From positions 124,001-188,000 of the forward strand of contig CAVPIK010000005.1 of assembly GCA_963704975.1 (NCBI GenBank): DNA of 64,000 nucleotides, given 5' to 3'. A model generated the notes under the pieces. The model was not told the DNA's origin. It made no database searches and was given only the letters and a program-made list of their open reading frames with translations. This document shows positions 38,681 through 48,596 of this stretch, in pieces. Both the position numbers and the translations under genes were made by a program. Source of the DNA: JAGNDO01 sp963704975 (GTDB lineage Bacteria > Chloroflexota > Anaerolineae > Caldilineales > Caldilineaceae). How positions within the stretch are numbered: position 1 is the stretch's first letter; each line of letters starts with the position of its first letter.

Positions 38681-40484
38681 TTATGGCACGTAGGACAAGA
38701 TCAGTCGTTGGTTGGCCGCCACGTTTTCCAACTGGGTGACGGTCCCGTCGGGCCAGTGGACGGTGAGGGCGGACACAACCGTGGCACGACCCAGGCCAAA
38801 GTGCAAGAAGGGCGATTCGGTGGAGATGTAGCTGCTGCCGGCGTAGAGTTCCCGCACCAAACGGTGATCGTCGGCCAGGGTGATCTCTACGCGCAGACCG
38901 GGGGCGAAGCGATCCGCGCCGATTTGCAGCCAGTTGCCCGGCTGCCCATCGTTGCGCAGGAGGATGGCCTGACCGGCGGCCACGTTGACCGCCACATCCA
39001 GATCCCCGTCCTGGTCATAGTCGGCGGCGGCGCTGCCCCGGCCCAGGATACGGCCCAGGGCGTCCAGCCCGATCTCTGCGCTGGCCTCGGTAAACTGCAC
39101 CGCCGCGGCCACGGGCAGATCCACGCCCCCGTCCCCGGCCAAATCAACCGTGCGGTTGCGATAGTAGCGCATGGTCTCCGGGTCGGTCTCCATGTTGGTG
39201 ACCGGCACCCGGCCATTGACGATGAGCAGATCCGTGTCCGTGTCCTGGTCAAAGTCGGCCAGATGGGTGCCCCAGCCGGTCTGGCCGTTGCCCAGGCCGC
39301 TGACGCCGATGCGGAAGGTGCTGTATTGGAAGGTCAGAATCCCCGCCTCGGCGGTCTCGTTGCGATAGAGGGCGTTGAGTTCCCGCTCCCAGTTGGTGAT
39401 GAAGAGGTCGGTCTGGCCGTCGCCGTCATAGTCGCCCCCGGCCACCCCCATGCCGCTGCCCGAATCCCCCACTTTGGCCGACTCGGTCAGATCCTCAAAG
39501 CGAAAGCCCAGCCCTTCCGGGTCCGCGGCCACGCCGCCGGGCCAGGGGTTGTTGGCATAGAGCCGGTTGGGGTGACCATCGTTGGCGATGTAGAGATCCA
39601 GATCCCCGTCCCGATCCAGGTCGCTGAGCAGCGCGCCCAGCCCCCGTTCTTCCCGGTCCAGCCCGGCCAGGGCCGTCACCTCGCGGAAGGTGCCGTCCCC
39701 GTTGTTGAGGTAGAGATGATCGGGCAGGCCGTAATAGTCCTGGGGGAAGGCCCCGGAGGGCTTGGGCACCTTGTTTTTCAGATTGATATAGGCGGCCACA
39801 AAGAGATCCGGCCAGCCGTCCCCGTTGAGATCCCCGGCCACGGCCGCGCTGTTCCATTCGGGCGCGGCCAGCCCGGCGGCCACCGCCCCCTCGCGGAAGG
39901 TGCCGTCCCCGTTGTTCCACAGCAGGGCGTTGGGACCGTCCGCGGTCAGAAAGAGATCGGTCCAGCCGTCCATGTTCAGATCCGCGGCCAGACAGCCGTT
40001 GCCCACCGTGGCCAGATCCGCGGCGGAGGCGGCGCTGACATCCTCAAATTGGCCGGGCTGGGTGGCCCCCAAATTGCGGAAGAGGGCGTTGCGGGGCAGT
40101 CCGCCCTGGGTCTGCCAATAGTCCACCTCGTCCACGGCGTGGGAATTGACCAAATAGAGGTCCAGCCAGCCGTCGTTGTCATAGTCCAGCCAGCACAGCC
40201 CGCCGCCCATGGCCGCGGCGGGATCCTGGAAAACCTGGGTGGCAAATGCGCCGTGCTGGAAGACAATCCCGGCTGTCTCGGCTACGTTGGTCAGGCGGAA
40301 TTCACCGGTGGCGGGGAGCGGGGAGGCGGTAGGCGTGGAGACGGGAGGCGTGGGGGTCGGGTCAGATTTCCCGCAGGCAGCGAGCAGGGTCAGGGCGATC
40401 AGCGCGGCAGAGAGGACGCCAAATATCCGTCGCCGGTGGGGGCGGCGGACGATAGTTGAAAACGTCTGGGCAAACTCGCGACAT
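38681..40484 (-). CDS. CRTAC1-like FG-GAP/VCBS repeat lipoprotein with ASPIC/UnbV domain
   Basis: An exported protein with at least six FG-GAP/VCBS blades carrying calcium-type D-x-D-x-D loops (DYDNDGWLDLY, DLNMDGWTDLF, DLNGDGWPDLF, DLDRDGDLDLY, DYDGDGQTDLF) and a C-terminal ASPIC/UnbV domain (GLRVEITLADDHRLVREL, HFGLGRATVVSALTVHWPDG). In-frame sequence above 40210 gives a lipoprotein signal (LSAALIALTLLAACGKSD) with lipobox LAAC. No ATG in that frame exists upstream; the best start is ATG 40484 in a neighbouring frame, implying an indel near 40440. Role unknown; related domains mediate adhesion or ligand binding. About 600 residues. Confidence 0.82.
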
Positions 40485-40619
40485 CGGTTACGTCCGTATT
40501 CCGTTTGAGAAATTGGGTGGTGAATGGATTATCACCCCTAAGACGCAAAGGGCACAAAGACAAACAAAGCCCTCCCTCTGCGGTTCTCTGCGCCCTCGGC
40601 GGTTAGATTGTTTATTGCC

Positions 40620-43197
40620 CTATTCCCGCCCCGCCGCCCGGATGGCAGCCTGGGATTGGTCCAAAGGCAGGTTGCTGGGGACACTTTCGGGGATAAACTT
40701 ATCCAGATCCGTGGCAGCGGGATCGGTCAACGCCCCCAAAAAAGCCACCAGATCGGCGATGTCCTGCTCGTCCAAAGGCAGCCCCTTTTGAAGCTGTTGG
40801 GCGGCGCTGGCCCATTGCTTGGCGGGCTGGTAGGGTTGCATGCTGCTGTAGAAGGTGGGCGGCACCCCATTGGCGCTGGGATCGTAGGCCGCGGCCCCAT
40901 CCACGATGTTGCAGTGGTGGGCGATGGCCGCTTCCAGGGTGGCATAGGCCCCGTCGTGAAAATAGGGGGCGGTCAGGGTGACGTTGCGCAGGCTGGGGGT
41001 GCGGAATTTGTAGCGATCCCGAATGTCAAAGGTGACGTTGGCCCGGCCCCAATCTTCCCGCTGGGTATAGCCGTTGCCCTTGCCCGGCCCCAATTGGGGA
41101 GCCAGCAGGTTGTGGAAATCCATATCCGTAAAGAGATCCCCGCTGTGACATTGGACGCAGTTGACCCCGGCCTTGGCCTCGCCAAAGAAGAGCAGCGCCC
41201 CCCGCACCTGCTGATCGGTCAGGGCCTGATCGTCTCCGGCCAAATAGTTGTCCCACGGCGCGTCGGTGAAGATGAAGCGGCGCTCGAAGGCGGCCAGGGC
41301 CAGGGCGATATTGGGCAGGGTGATCGCATCCTCCGGCGCGGCGTCCGCCGCAAGTTTGTCGCCAAAGAGGTCCAAAAATTGCACCAAATAGCCATATTCC
41401 CCCCGCAGCCGGGCCAGCAGTCTGGGTGCGGATGGTCTGGGGAGGCAGCCCGCCCAGGGTGGCCCCGGCCATCTCGTGCAGGCTGGTGAGGGGGAAGAGG
41501 GCCTGGGCGGCCAGGACATCGGTCATGCCCAGGTCGTTGATCACAGACTCCTGGGTCTCCACCTTGGCCCCTTGCAGGGCATAGCTCTCCACCCGGCCAT
41601 CCCAAAACTGGGCGGAGAAGAGGGCGCTGTTGATCACCGTGGGCGAGTTGCGGGCCACAAACTGGCCCACAAAGGGATTGGTGACAATGGTCTCCCCGGT
41701 GATGGGGTCGATCTTGCCGGGCAAGCGGCGCACGGCCCCGGCCTCGTCGCCCAAAGTCACCCGGTCCACAAAGACCCGCTCCGGTCCCAGCCCGGACCCG
41801 CCCGTGCCGATGGGCAGGGTGCGCCCGTCGGCCATGGCAAAGTCCGGGTGGTGACAGGTGGCGCAGGAGATGTTGCGGTCGCCGGAGAGCAGGGGGTCAA
41901 AGAAGAGGTCTTGGCCTAGCTTGGCCAAGGGCGTGTCGCCTTCTTTGACCATTTCGCCGGGATTGGGCTGGAGGCCGAGACGATCCACCACCGTGCGCAG
42001 GGCCGTGTGGGGTGAACCAGCCCCCGGCTGCATGGCCCCGTCAGGTGTCGTCACGTCAATGCGGGGCAGATCCGGGGCGGCGCTTGTCTCCGCCGGGCCA
42101 AAGGTGACATGCAGCACCCGGCCAGGGAAGACCTCGGTGATATAGAGGCTGCCATCGGGCATGGGCAGCACCGCGCCGGGAAAGTTGAGTTCGGTCAGCA
42201 CGGTTTCCACCGTGCCGTCGGCCAAAATGCGGCTGAGGCGACCGGTCTTGACCTGATAGCCCGACCCGTCAAAGCAGGAAGCGTCCGTGGTGAAGCGGGC
42301 AAATTCCAGCACCCAGATCGTGCCGTCCGGCCCCTGGGCCACGTCGATGGGCATGTTCAGCCCACCCACAACCGTGCGCTGGCCCCGGGCCTCGTCAATC
42401 GCCACCAACTGCCCCGCGCCCACAGGATAGGGGCAGCCGCCGGTCAGGGTGACGTAATACTCGTCGCCGACCCGCTCGATCCCCGTGGGCACGGCCTGGA
42501 CCGTGGCGCCCTCTTTGCTGGGGTTGGGCAGTTCAACAAAGCGATGAAAGAAGCGGGTGGTGCCGTCCGGGTTCATGGTGGCCACGCCATTGCCGCTGGC
42601 GTCGGTGACCACGGGCACGCCGTCCGGGTCAAAAGTGAGGTCATAGGGATTGATCACCCAGACATTGTTCAGCTCAAGCATGGCCGGAGTCAGATCGTCC
42701 AGGGCATAGGGGGTGGCCGGCAGGGTGAGGGTGCGCTGCTGGTCCCGGCTGAGAGGCAGAGTCAACAGATGGCGCTGGTTGAAGCCGCCCACATAGATGG
42801 TCTTGCCGTCCGGGGAGAGGGCGACCAGGGGCACGCCGGAGAGATCCCCAGCATCCCGGCTACTAGGCAGGCCGGAGATCAGCCGCCCGACTGTGCCATC
42901 CGCCTGAATCAAACTGACCCCGGCGCTGAGATCCTTATTGCCTGTGCCTTCTTCGGCCACCAATAGGCCGCCATCCGGCAAAGCGGCCATACCTAGGGGG
43001 CCGAGCAGGCCATCCACCACAACCGTCACCTGGGGCGGCCCCAGAGCTTCGACCACCGGGGTTGGGGTCGGGTGGGGCTGGCCCACATCTCCGCGGATGA
43101 CAGGCCACCACAGATCGGCCAGGATCACGAAGACGAAGGCGGAGATAAAGATCACCGCAAGTACTGCGGGCAAACGGTCCATTATTTTGTCGTTCAT
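40620..43197 (-). CDS. beta-propeller / di-haem cytochrome c peroxidase fusion (frameshifted)
   Basis: Starts at 43197 (MNDKIMDRLPAVL) with a single membrane anchor. Residues 60-420 form a ScyD/ScyE-like propeller (VVVDGLLGPLGMAALPDGGL, GLNMPIDVAQGPDGTIWVLE, PDGSLYITEVFPGRVLHVTF). Residues 450-859 form a MauG/CcpA-type di-haem domain with CATCHH and CVQCHS and ARNSPTVINSALF, RTPSLRNVTLTAPYFHDG. One extra base at about 41421 splits the peroxidase half (PQTIRTQ / LLARLRGEYGYL). It probably acts outside the membrane, as a peroxidase or an oxidase of a bound substrate. The fusion is unusual. Confidence 0.85.
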
Positions 43198-43390
43198 GGG
43201 TCGATTTCTATGGGTGAGTCGATCTATGTCGAGTACGTCTGTAGCGAGATCAGGTGGCATTGTGCAACGGGGGAGGCAATGCGAAAATTCATGAATTCCT
43301 ACCTCTATTTATACACCCGCCGGGGCAGTTTGACAAGTAGGAAGGCGATTTTGACCCTGGCCAACCCCAAGATCAGCGTTTACTTCCTTC

Positions 43391-43461
43391 CGCCCCCCGG
43401 CCCCCAATTCTGGGGGAGGTCGTGGACAGTTCCCCCCAAGGTTGGGGGGTCAGGGGGGCGT
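43391..43461. repeat. dispersed GC-rich inverted repeat, diverged copy
   Basis: CCCCCAATTCTGGGGG and CCCCCCAAGGTTGGGGGG lie side by side and end in TCAGGGGGGCG. It resembles the elements at 1081 and 60107 but lacks the conserved spacer. It fills part of the 43198-43479 gap, which otherwise shows no gene. Confidence 0.65.
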
Positions 43462-43479
43462 GAACGCTACACCCCAAGA

Positions 43480-44571
43480 TCAGGGCAGGGAGAGCAGCAG
43501 ATCCGGCCGGTCGCTGATCAGCCCGTCCACGCCCATGTCGATCAGGGCGCGCATGGCGTCCGGCTCGTTCACCGTCCACGGGATGACCAAGAGGCCGAGA
43601 TCGTGGGCTTGGGTCACCAGGGCCGGGGTGAGGATCGTGGCGTTGGGCGAGAAAACCGATGCGCCCGCCTCAGCCCATCTTTGCAGATCCCCGGACCGAG
43701 GGGCGCTGGAGGTGAGGGCGACCAAGGTCATCTCCGGGGCGACGCGGTGGACGGCCCACAGGGAGCGCAGATCAAAGCTCTGGATGGTCACCCGATCCGC
43801 CAGCCCCCGTTCCTGAACCAGGGCCAGGATGGCCAGTTCAAAGGGGCCGGGGTTGACGCCGTCAAAGCCGTCGCCGATGTTTTGGGGCTGATCTTCTCTG
43901 CGCTTGGTCTCGATGTTGAAACGCACTTGGCGGGCGTTGTCCCGCTGGGCGGCGCTTTTGGACGGGTCCGCGGCGTAGGCGTCCACAAAGTCGAAGAGCC
44001 GGGCCAGGGTGACGATGCCGAAATTGTCCCCGGCCAGGGCGGTGGGGTCAGCCACCTGGGCCGGGAAGCGGGCGGCGTCCGGGTTGCGGTCACAGATGTA
44101 GGCGGCCAGTTGGACAGCGGTGAGGTTGCGCAGGGCCAGAAACGTTGCTGGCGTGCGGCTATCATCCGGGTCCGGCACCAGCAGGCTGGAGGTCATGTTC
44201 ACTTCGACTCTGCACTTGGCCGGGTCGATGGTTGGATCATGCCAGATCACCAACTGATCGTCCGCGGAGAAGTGCAGGTCCAATTCCAGAGTGGTGACAC
44301 CCAGATCCAGGGCGATCTCGAAGGCGGGCAGGGTCTCTTCCGGGCGCAGACCGCGAGCGCCCCGGTGGCCTTGCACGTCAAAGCCGGGGGGCAGGTTGTT
44401 GGGGGTTTCCGTGGCGGGGGCCATCGTGGGGGCCATCACCGCAGGAGGTGCTGGGGCGGCGGGAGGTGGGGTGGCCCCCGGGGTACAAGCGGTCAAGCCA
44501 AGGGTCATCAACAGCAGGAGGACCCACACCGACCCGCTAGTAATTTTTTCAAAAGAAAGCGAACCAAACAT
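43480..44571 (-). CDS. ugpQ: glycerophosphodiester phosphodiesterase, lipoprotein
   Basis: Hydrolyses glycerophosphodiesters to glycerol-3-phosphate and an alcohol. ATG 44571 follows GGAG. A lipoprotein signal with lipobox LTAC is followed by a proline/alanine linker, so the enzyme is probably outside the membrane. GDPD signatures: QGHRGARGLRPEETLPAFE (catalytic HRG..PEN region, here PEE), TTLELDLHFSADDQLVIWHD (E-x-D and HD), and a C-terminal PWTVNEPDAMRALIDMGVDG. A long insertion lies after the HD motif, as in periplasmic GlpQ-like enzymes. Its place next to a ugp-like ABC transporter explains the role: supplying G3P. The symbol reflects this context. Confidence 0.88.
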   Translation of the reverse strand: MFGSLSFEKITSGSVWVLLLLMTLGLTACTPGATPPPAAPAPPAVMAPTMAPATETPNNLPPGFDVQGHRGARGLRPEETLPAFEIALDLGVTTLELDLHFSADDQLVIWHDPTIDPAKCRVEVNMTSSLLVPDPDDSRTPATFLALRNLTAVQLAAYICDRNPDAARFPAQVADPTALAGDNFGIVTLARLFDFVDAYAADPSKSAAQRDNARQVRFNIETKRREDQPQNIGDGFDGVNPGPFELAILALVQERGLADRVTIQSFDLRSLWAVHRVAPEMTLVALTSSAPRSGDLQRWAEAGASVFSPNATILTPALVTQAHDLGLLVIPWTVNEPDAMRALIDMGVDGLISDRPDLLLSLP

Positions 44572-44589
44572 TTGCAGCTCCAAAAAGCG

Positions 44590-44627
44590 AGGTGCGCAGC
44601 CCGCAGTGATCTGCGAGCTGCGCACCT
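44590..44627 (-). terminator. hairpin after the ugpB-like gene
   Basis: Outer stem AGGTGCGCAGC / GCTGCGCACCT with an inner CGCAG/CTGCG pair. It separates ugpB from the phosphodiesterase. No T-run. A second small hairpin GGCGCT-AA-AGCGCC lies near 44663-44676. Confidence 0.6.
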
Positions 44628-44692
44628 GGTGGTACAGTTATGTTGGGTCAGTGAGACCCGGTGGCGCTAAAGCGCCGACTACGAACGACCCT

Positions 44693-46141
44693 TTACTGGA
44701 AGAAGGAGTTGTAGCTTTCCAGCTCGACGTTGGCCTTGACAGCGGCCTCGTCCAGGGCTTCCTTGGGGGTCAGACCGTCGTCCAGGACCCGACTGTAGGT
44801 CTCGACGACGATGCGGCGGATGGCCGGGAAGGGGCCAGCGCGACCGCCCAGAACGGCGTAGTTGATGCTGCCGTCATCCAGGGTACGGTCTTGGTGGTGA
44901 AGAGCTGGTCAATGGCGGTGCCGAAGTTGGGATTCTCGTCCCAGATAGGCCTGGAGTTCCGGATTGTCCTGCAGGGCCATGCGCACGGGGAAGTAACCGG
45001 ATCCCTTGTGCCAGGTGATCTGCTGGGCATCTTCGGACATGAACTTCATGAACTGCCAAGAGGCATCGTTGATGGCCTCGTCGCCGGAGTCGATCAGCCA
45101 CAGGGCGCCACCACCGATGGCCACACCGTTGCGCTCGGCTGCTGTCGGCATGGGGAATGAAGGCGGTGCCAACCGGGAATTCCGAATTGGTGATGATCGA
45201 GACATCCGAGGTGGAGTCGATCATGATGGCAGCTTGACCGGTGGTGAAGGTGCTGTCAGTCTCGGTCCAGGTGCTGCCCAGGTTGGGGGCATAGCCATCT
45301 TGGATCAGGCTGGTCAGGAAGGTGAAGACCTCGACGCCCATGTCGCTGTTGAAGACGAACTTCGGTGGCCCGACCCGTGCGGCCGTTGTCGTTGTTGAAG
45401 TAGAGGCCGCCGCTGTTGGCCAGCATCTGCTCGAAGTACCAGCCCACCTGACCGTGGGTGAAGCAGTAGGGAGCCACGTCCGCGGCCATCAAGTGATCAC
45501 ACAAGGCCTTGAACTCGGACTGAAGCTCAGGCTACCGTCAATGGGGTCCACACCTGCGGCGTCAAACATATCGGCGTTGTAGTAGAGCAACGGGCGTGCT
45601 GCTGTTGAAGGCCATGACCGACCATGCCATTCTCGTCGGAATAGTAGTTGCGCACGGCGGGAACGATGACGTCGGCATCAAAGCCTTCGGCTTCTCCATC
45701 AACTGCCAGGCCGGAACCAGCAGAGCCGGTGTCGATCATGGTCTGGGTGGCGATGTCGAAGTTCTGGGTGATGTTGGGCAGGCCATCGGTCTCGATGGCG
45801 GCCAACAGGCGTTGTAGGTATCGTCGTAGGAGCCGGTGTAGGTGGCGTTGACGAACGATAGCGTCCTGGCTGTCATTGAAACGGGCGGTCAGTTCGTTGA
45901 CCAACTCACCCAGGTTACCACCCATGGCGTGCCAGAACTCCAGGGTGATGACGTCGGCGGCGGGAGCCGCTTCGGGAGCCGGGGCAACAGTTGCCTCGGC
46001 GGCGGGTGCTTCGACGGCAGCCGGGGCTTCAACAGCAGCGGCGGGCGCTTCGGCGGCAGGCGCAGGGGTAGCGGCCGGACAGGCCGTCAACACCATTGCC
46101 ATCAACAGAAGCAGGACAACAATCTTGTAGGTTCGATGCAT
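44693..46141 (-). CDS. ugpB: UgpB-like sugar-phosphate ABC transporter binding lipoprotein (several frameshifts)
   Basis: Starts at 46141 behind AGGAGG with lipobox LTAC and a 50-residue Ala/Pro/Glu linker. Then VITLEFWHAMGGNLGELVNE, the start of a family 1 solute-binding protein. Frames change near 45870, 45620, 45500, 45370, 45160 and 44935-44885. Restored pieces read LTSLIQDGYAPNLGS, TTGQAAIMIDSTSD, SWQFMKFMSEDAQQITWHKG plus SGYFPVRMALQ, and LDDGLTPKEALDEAAVKANV, ending SYNSFFQ. The WH-x-G-x-GYFPV motif is characteristic of UgpB-like glycerol-3-phosphate/glycerophosphodiester binding proteins. About 480 residues. The number of shifts is high but the protein itself looks functional. Confidence 0.82.
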
Positions 46142-46195
46142 GTGGCTATTCCTCCTTAGTGGAAAGCTGTGGAAAAAAATGTGTAAAACGGGAAC

Positions 46196-46281
46196 GCTAT
46201 TTGAATGCACAATGGACAATGCAGACAATGCACAATGTCGTGTGTGCGGAGAAAGTCAACCAATCAACAAATCAACCAAGT
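46196..46281. repeat. low-complexity linker between ugpE and ugpB
   Basis: ACAATGCACAATG-type words (46205-46240) followed by TCAACCAATCAACAAATCAA (about 46258-46278). The first word recurs at 60836-60868, the second at 8447-8505 and 15061-15090. Confidence 0.65.
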
Positions 46282-47142
46282 TTAGCCCTTTAGCCCGCTC
46301 ATGGCGATGCCTTGGACTAGTTGGCGTTGGGCCACCAGGAAGACGATCAGGCTGGGGCCCAGGGCGATGATGGAGCCGGCCATAACCGCACCCCAATCTG
46401 ATCCCCGCTCCAGGGTGTTCATGAAGAAGCGGATGCCGATCTGCAAGGTGCGCATCTCTTCTTTGCTGGTGATGATCAGGGGCCACAGATACTGGTTCCA
46501 GGCGCTTAGGAAGGCAAAGATGGCGAAGGCACCAACGGATCCCTTGCTCAGGGGCACCAAGATGGTCCACAGATAGCGCCAGTTGCTGGCCCCATCAATT
46601 GTGGCCGCGTCATGAAAATCCTTGGGGATGGTCATGAAGAACTGGCGCAGCATGAAGACGCCAAAGGCGCTGGCCGCAAAGGGCAGGGCCAAGCCCCAAT
46701 AGGTGTTGCCCCCACCCCAGCCGGAGATCAACACAAAGTTGGGGATAAAAACCAATTCAAAGGGCACCATCATGCTGCCGATGACCAAGAAGAAGGTTAG
46801 GTTGCGGGTAGGGAAATCGAGTACGCCAAAGGCATAAGCGGCCAACACGCTAAAGACAACCTGGCCCAGGGTGATCAACCCGGACTGAATGACGCTGTTG
46901 AGAAGATAGCGGCCAAAAGGCGTGGCATTCCAGGCCACAATGTAATTTTCAACCGTCCACGCGTCTGGAAAAACCTGGGGCGGGAAGGTCACCACTCGGG
47001 AAGGCAGCTTGAAGCTGGTGAGTAAGGCGATCAGGATGGGCAAGGAGATCAGCAACCCTGTGGCGATCAAAATGACATGGACGACTAGATCGTCTCGGGT
47101 TATCCGACTCTTTGCTGGTTTGGATTGAGCAGAAATGGCCAT
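46282..47142 (-). CDS. ugpE: UgpE-like ABC transporter permease
   Basis: A 286-residue inner-membrane permease with six helices. The EAA loop that contacts the ATPase is DAATIDGASNWRYLWTILVP. The end LVAQRQLVQGIAMSGLKG is the usual MalG/UgpE C-terminus. Its ATG overlaps the stop of ugpA by one base (TAATG), indicating translational coupling. No ATPase gene (ugpC/msmK type) is in the window; a shared ATPase elsewhere is likely. Confidence 0.92.
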   Translation of the reverse strand: MAISAQSKPAKSRITRDDLVVHVILIATGLLISLPILIALLTSFKLPSRVVTFPPQVFPDAWTVENYIVAWNATPFGRYLLNSVIQSGLITLGQVVFSVLAAYAFGVLDFPTRNLTFFLVIGSMMVPFELVFIPNFVLISGWGGGNTYWGLALPFAASAFGVFMLRQFFMTIPKDFHDAATIDGASNWRYLWTILVPLSKGSVGAFAIFAFLSAWNQYLWPLIITSKEEMRTLQIGIRFFMNTLERGSDWGAVMAGSIIALGPSLIVFLVAQRQLVQGIAMSGLKG

Positions 47143-48103
47143 TATTGGTAATGAACCCTTCGGTTGCCAACATAGAATTGGATAAAGGACATGCTCACCA
47201 CAAAGAGCGCCAACATATAGGCTTGGGCCGACGCGATGCCCCGCTGGGGGGTGCCCACAAAAGCCTTGACATAGATATCATAGACCATGGTGGTGGTAGC
47301 CCGGCCCGGCCCGCCCAGGGTCAGCACGTCGATCTCGCCGAATGCCTGGAAGCTGTTGATGACGCTGATGATTAGCAGAAAGAAGAGGGTGGGGGAAAGC
47401 AGGGGCAGCGTGATGTGGCGGATTCGTTGCCAAGCGTTGGCCCCATCCACCTTGGCGGCATCGTAGAAGCTGTTATCGATGTTCTGAACGCCGGCCAGGG
47501 CGATGATCACGTTGAAACCCCAACTGCCGCCAGGTGGTGGCGATGATCACGGCCACCAAGGCCCAGGTTTTTGAGGCCAGCCAGTTGGGACCGTCCTGCA
47601 TGGTGTCCAGAAGACCGATCTGCACCATCCAGATAGTTGATGTAGCCCACGACCGGATGAAAAAGCCACTTAAAGAGCACGCCGGTCACGGCAGAACTGA
47701 TAACCACGGGCACAAAGATCATGGTGCGGTGCAGCCAGGATAGATTGTTCAGCGGATAGGCCAGGGCAATGGCCAGAATCACCGCCAGGATCAGCCCGGT
47801 CGGCACGGTCCCCAACACAAAGAGAAAGGTCACCCGCACCGTGTCCCAATAACTCGGATTGGAAATCAGGTTTCTGAAGTTATCCAACCCCACATAGATC
47901 ATGCGCCCGCCAAAGGGGGCCACACGGTTCAGGCTGAGTTTGAAGGAGGTGTAGATGGGAATGAAGACAAAGAGGGTCAGGCCGATCAGGGTGGGGGCCA
48001 GATAGAGATAGCCTTCCAAAGTCGCCAGGATATTTCGTCGTCGGTGGAGGCGAACTTGTCGCTCTTTGATCGCTTTTAATTCAGCCTGGGAAATCGTACT
48101 CAT
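47142..48103 (-). CDS. ugpA: UgpA-like ABC transporter permease (frameshifted)
   Basis: Starts at 48103 (MSTISQAELKAIKERQ). N-terminal part GYLYLAPTLIGLTLFVFIPI, then NPSYWDTVRVTFLFVLGTV; the C-terminal part carries the EAA loop DAAKVDGANAWQRIRHITLP and ends NRRVHYQ. The two frames join through a 100-base zone (about 47510-47630) with two or more indels that contains the third membrane loop. About 320 residues, normal for MalF/UgpA-type permeases without a long N-terminal insert. First gene of the ugpA-ugpE-ugpB-ugpQ operon. Confidence 0.87.
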
Positions 48104-48218
48104 GCGGATCTTGCTTCCCGTGGTGGATTAGATGGATGAGACCGAAAAATGGCCGCGAAAACGACAACGGAATCTGGTTAGGAGAGAAACTGTCGTTTAG
48201 TGTGCCCGGATATGCATC

Positions 48219-48244
48219 TGGATGTGATCGGTTGGATGTGATCG
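48219..48244. promoter_or_regulatory. tandem 12-bp direct repeat upstream of ugpA
   Basis: TGGATGTGATCG occurs twice with a 14-base period (48219-48230, 48233-48244), about 115 bases upstream of the ugpA start. Such spacing fits a tandem activator site such as a LacI/PHO-like protein, but no regulator gene is adjacent. Confidence 0.45.
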
Positions 48245-48546
48245 ACGTCAAGCGTTGAGGGAAATGAAAGAACATCGGCTGCAAAACCGATTATAGAAAC
48301 CCAAAAAATATGCTTGTCTGTGGATGGTAGGTTTAGAAATTACGAGGTGAAATAAAGTCTACCATAGACTTATGGGTGAGACAAGTATACATCAAACATC
48401 AGGCAGAATACAAATGGACCGCTCATTTTGAAAAGATCATGCTCAGGTCGATTGAGAACTTGCCAAGATTAGATCGGGAATGTTTTCGTTAGGTTCACCA
48501 GTTGCGAAATCGCCCAGAATGTGTACCATACATTACAATAGTCCAT

Positions 48547-48565
48547 ACAGTTGTCTGACAACTGT
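48547..48565. promoter_or_regulatory. 19-bp palindrome, GntR-type operator candidate
   Basis: ACAGTTGTCTGACAACTGT is a perfect palindrome containing TTGTCTGACAA, the pattern of FadR/FCD-type GntR operators. A -10-like TACAAT lies at 48534-48539, so the palindrome covers the expected transcription start of the peptidase operon. No GntR gene is in the window. Confidence 0.6.
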
Positions 48566-48596
48566 TCAACCCCATCCACTCAAGGAGCGATATCTC

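Larger units (their letters stand above)
48104..48596. other. divergent regulatory region between ugpA and M20 peptidase genes
   Basis: 493 bases without a gene. It holds a direct repeat TGGATGTGATCG at 48219-48230 and 48233-48244 on the ugp side and a 19-bp palindrome at 48547-48565 on the peptidase side. The middle is AT-richer than the rest of the window. Confidence 0.7.

Noticed and set aside
38675..40459. 594-codon plus-strand open frame
   Set aside because: Shadow of the FG-GAP lipoprotein gene: its glycine/histidine/valine-rich product has no domain, whereas the minus strand shows calcium-loop repeats.
43072..44670. 532-codon plus-strand open frame
   Set aside because: Shadow of the glycerophosphodiesterase gene and of the adjacent repeat; no recognisable motif.
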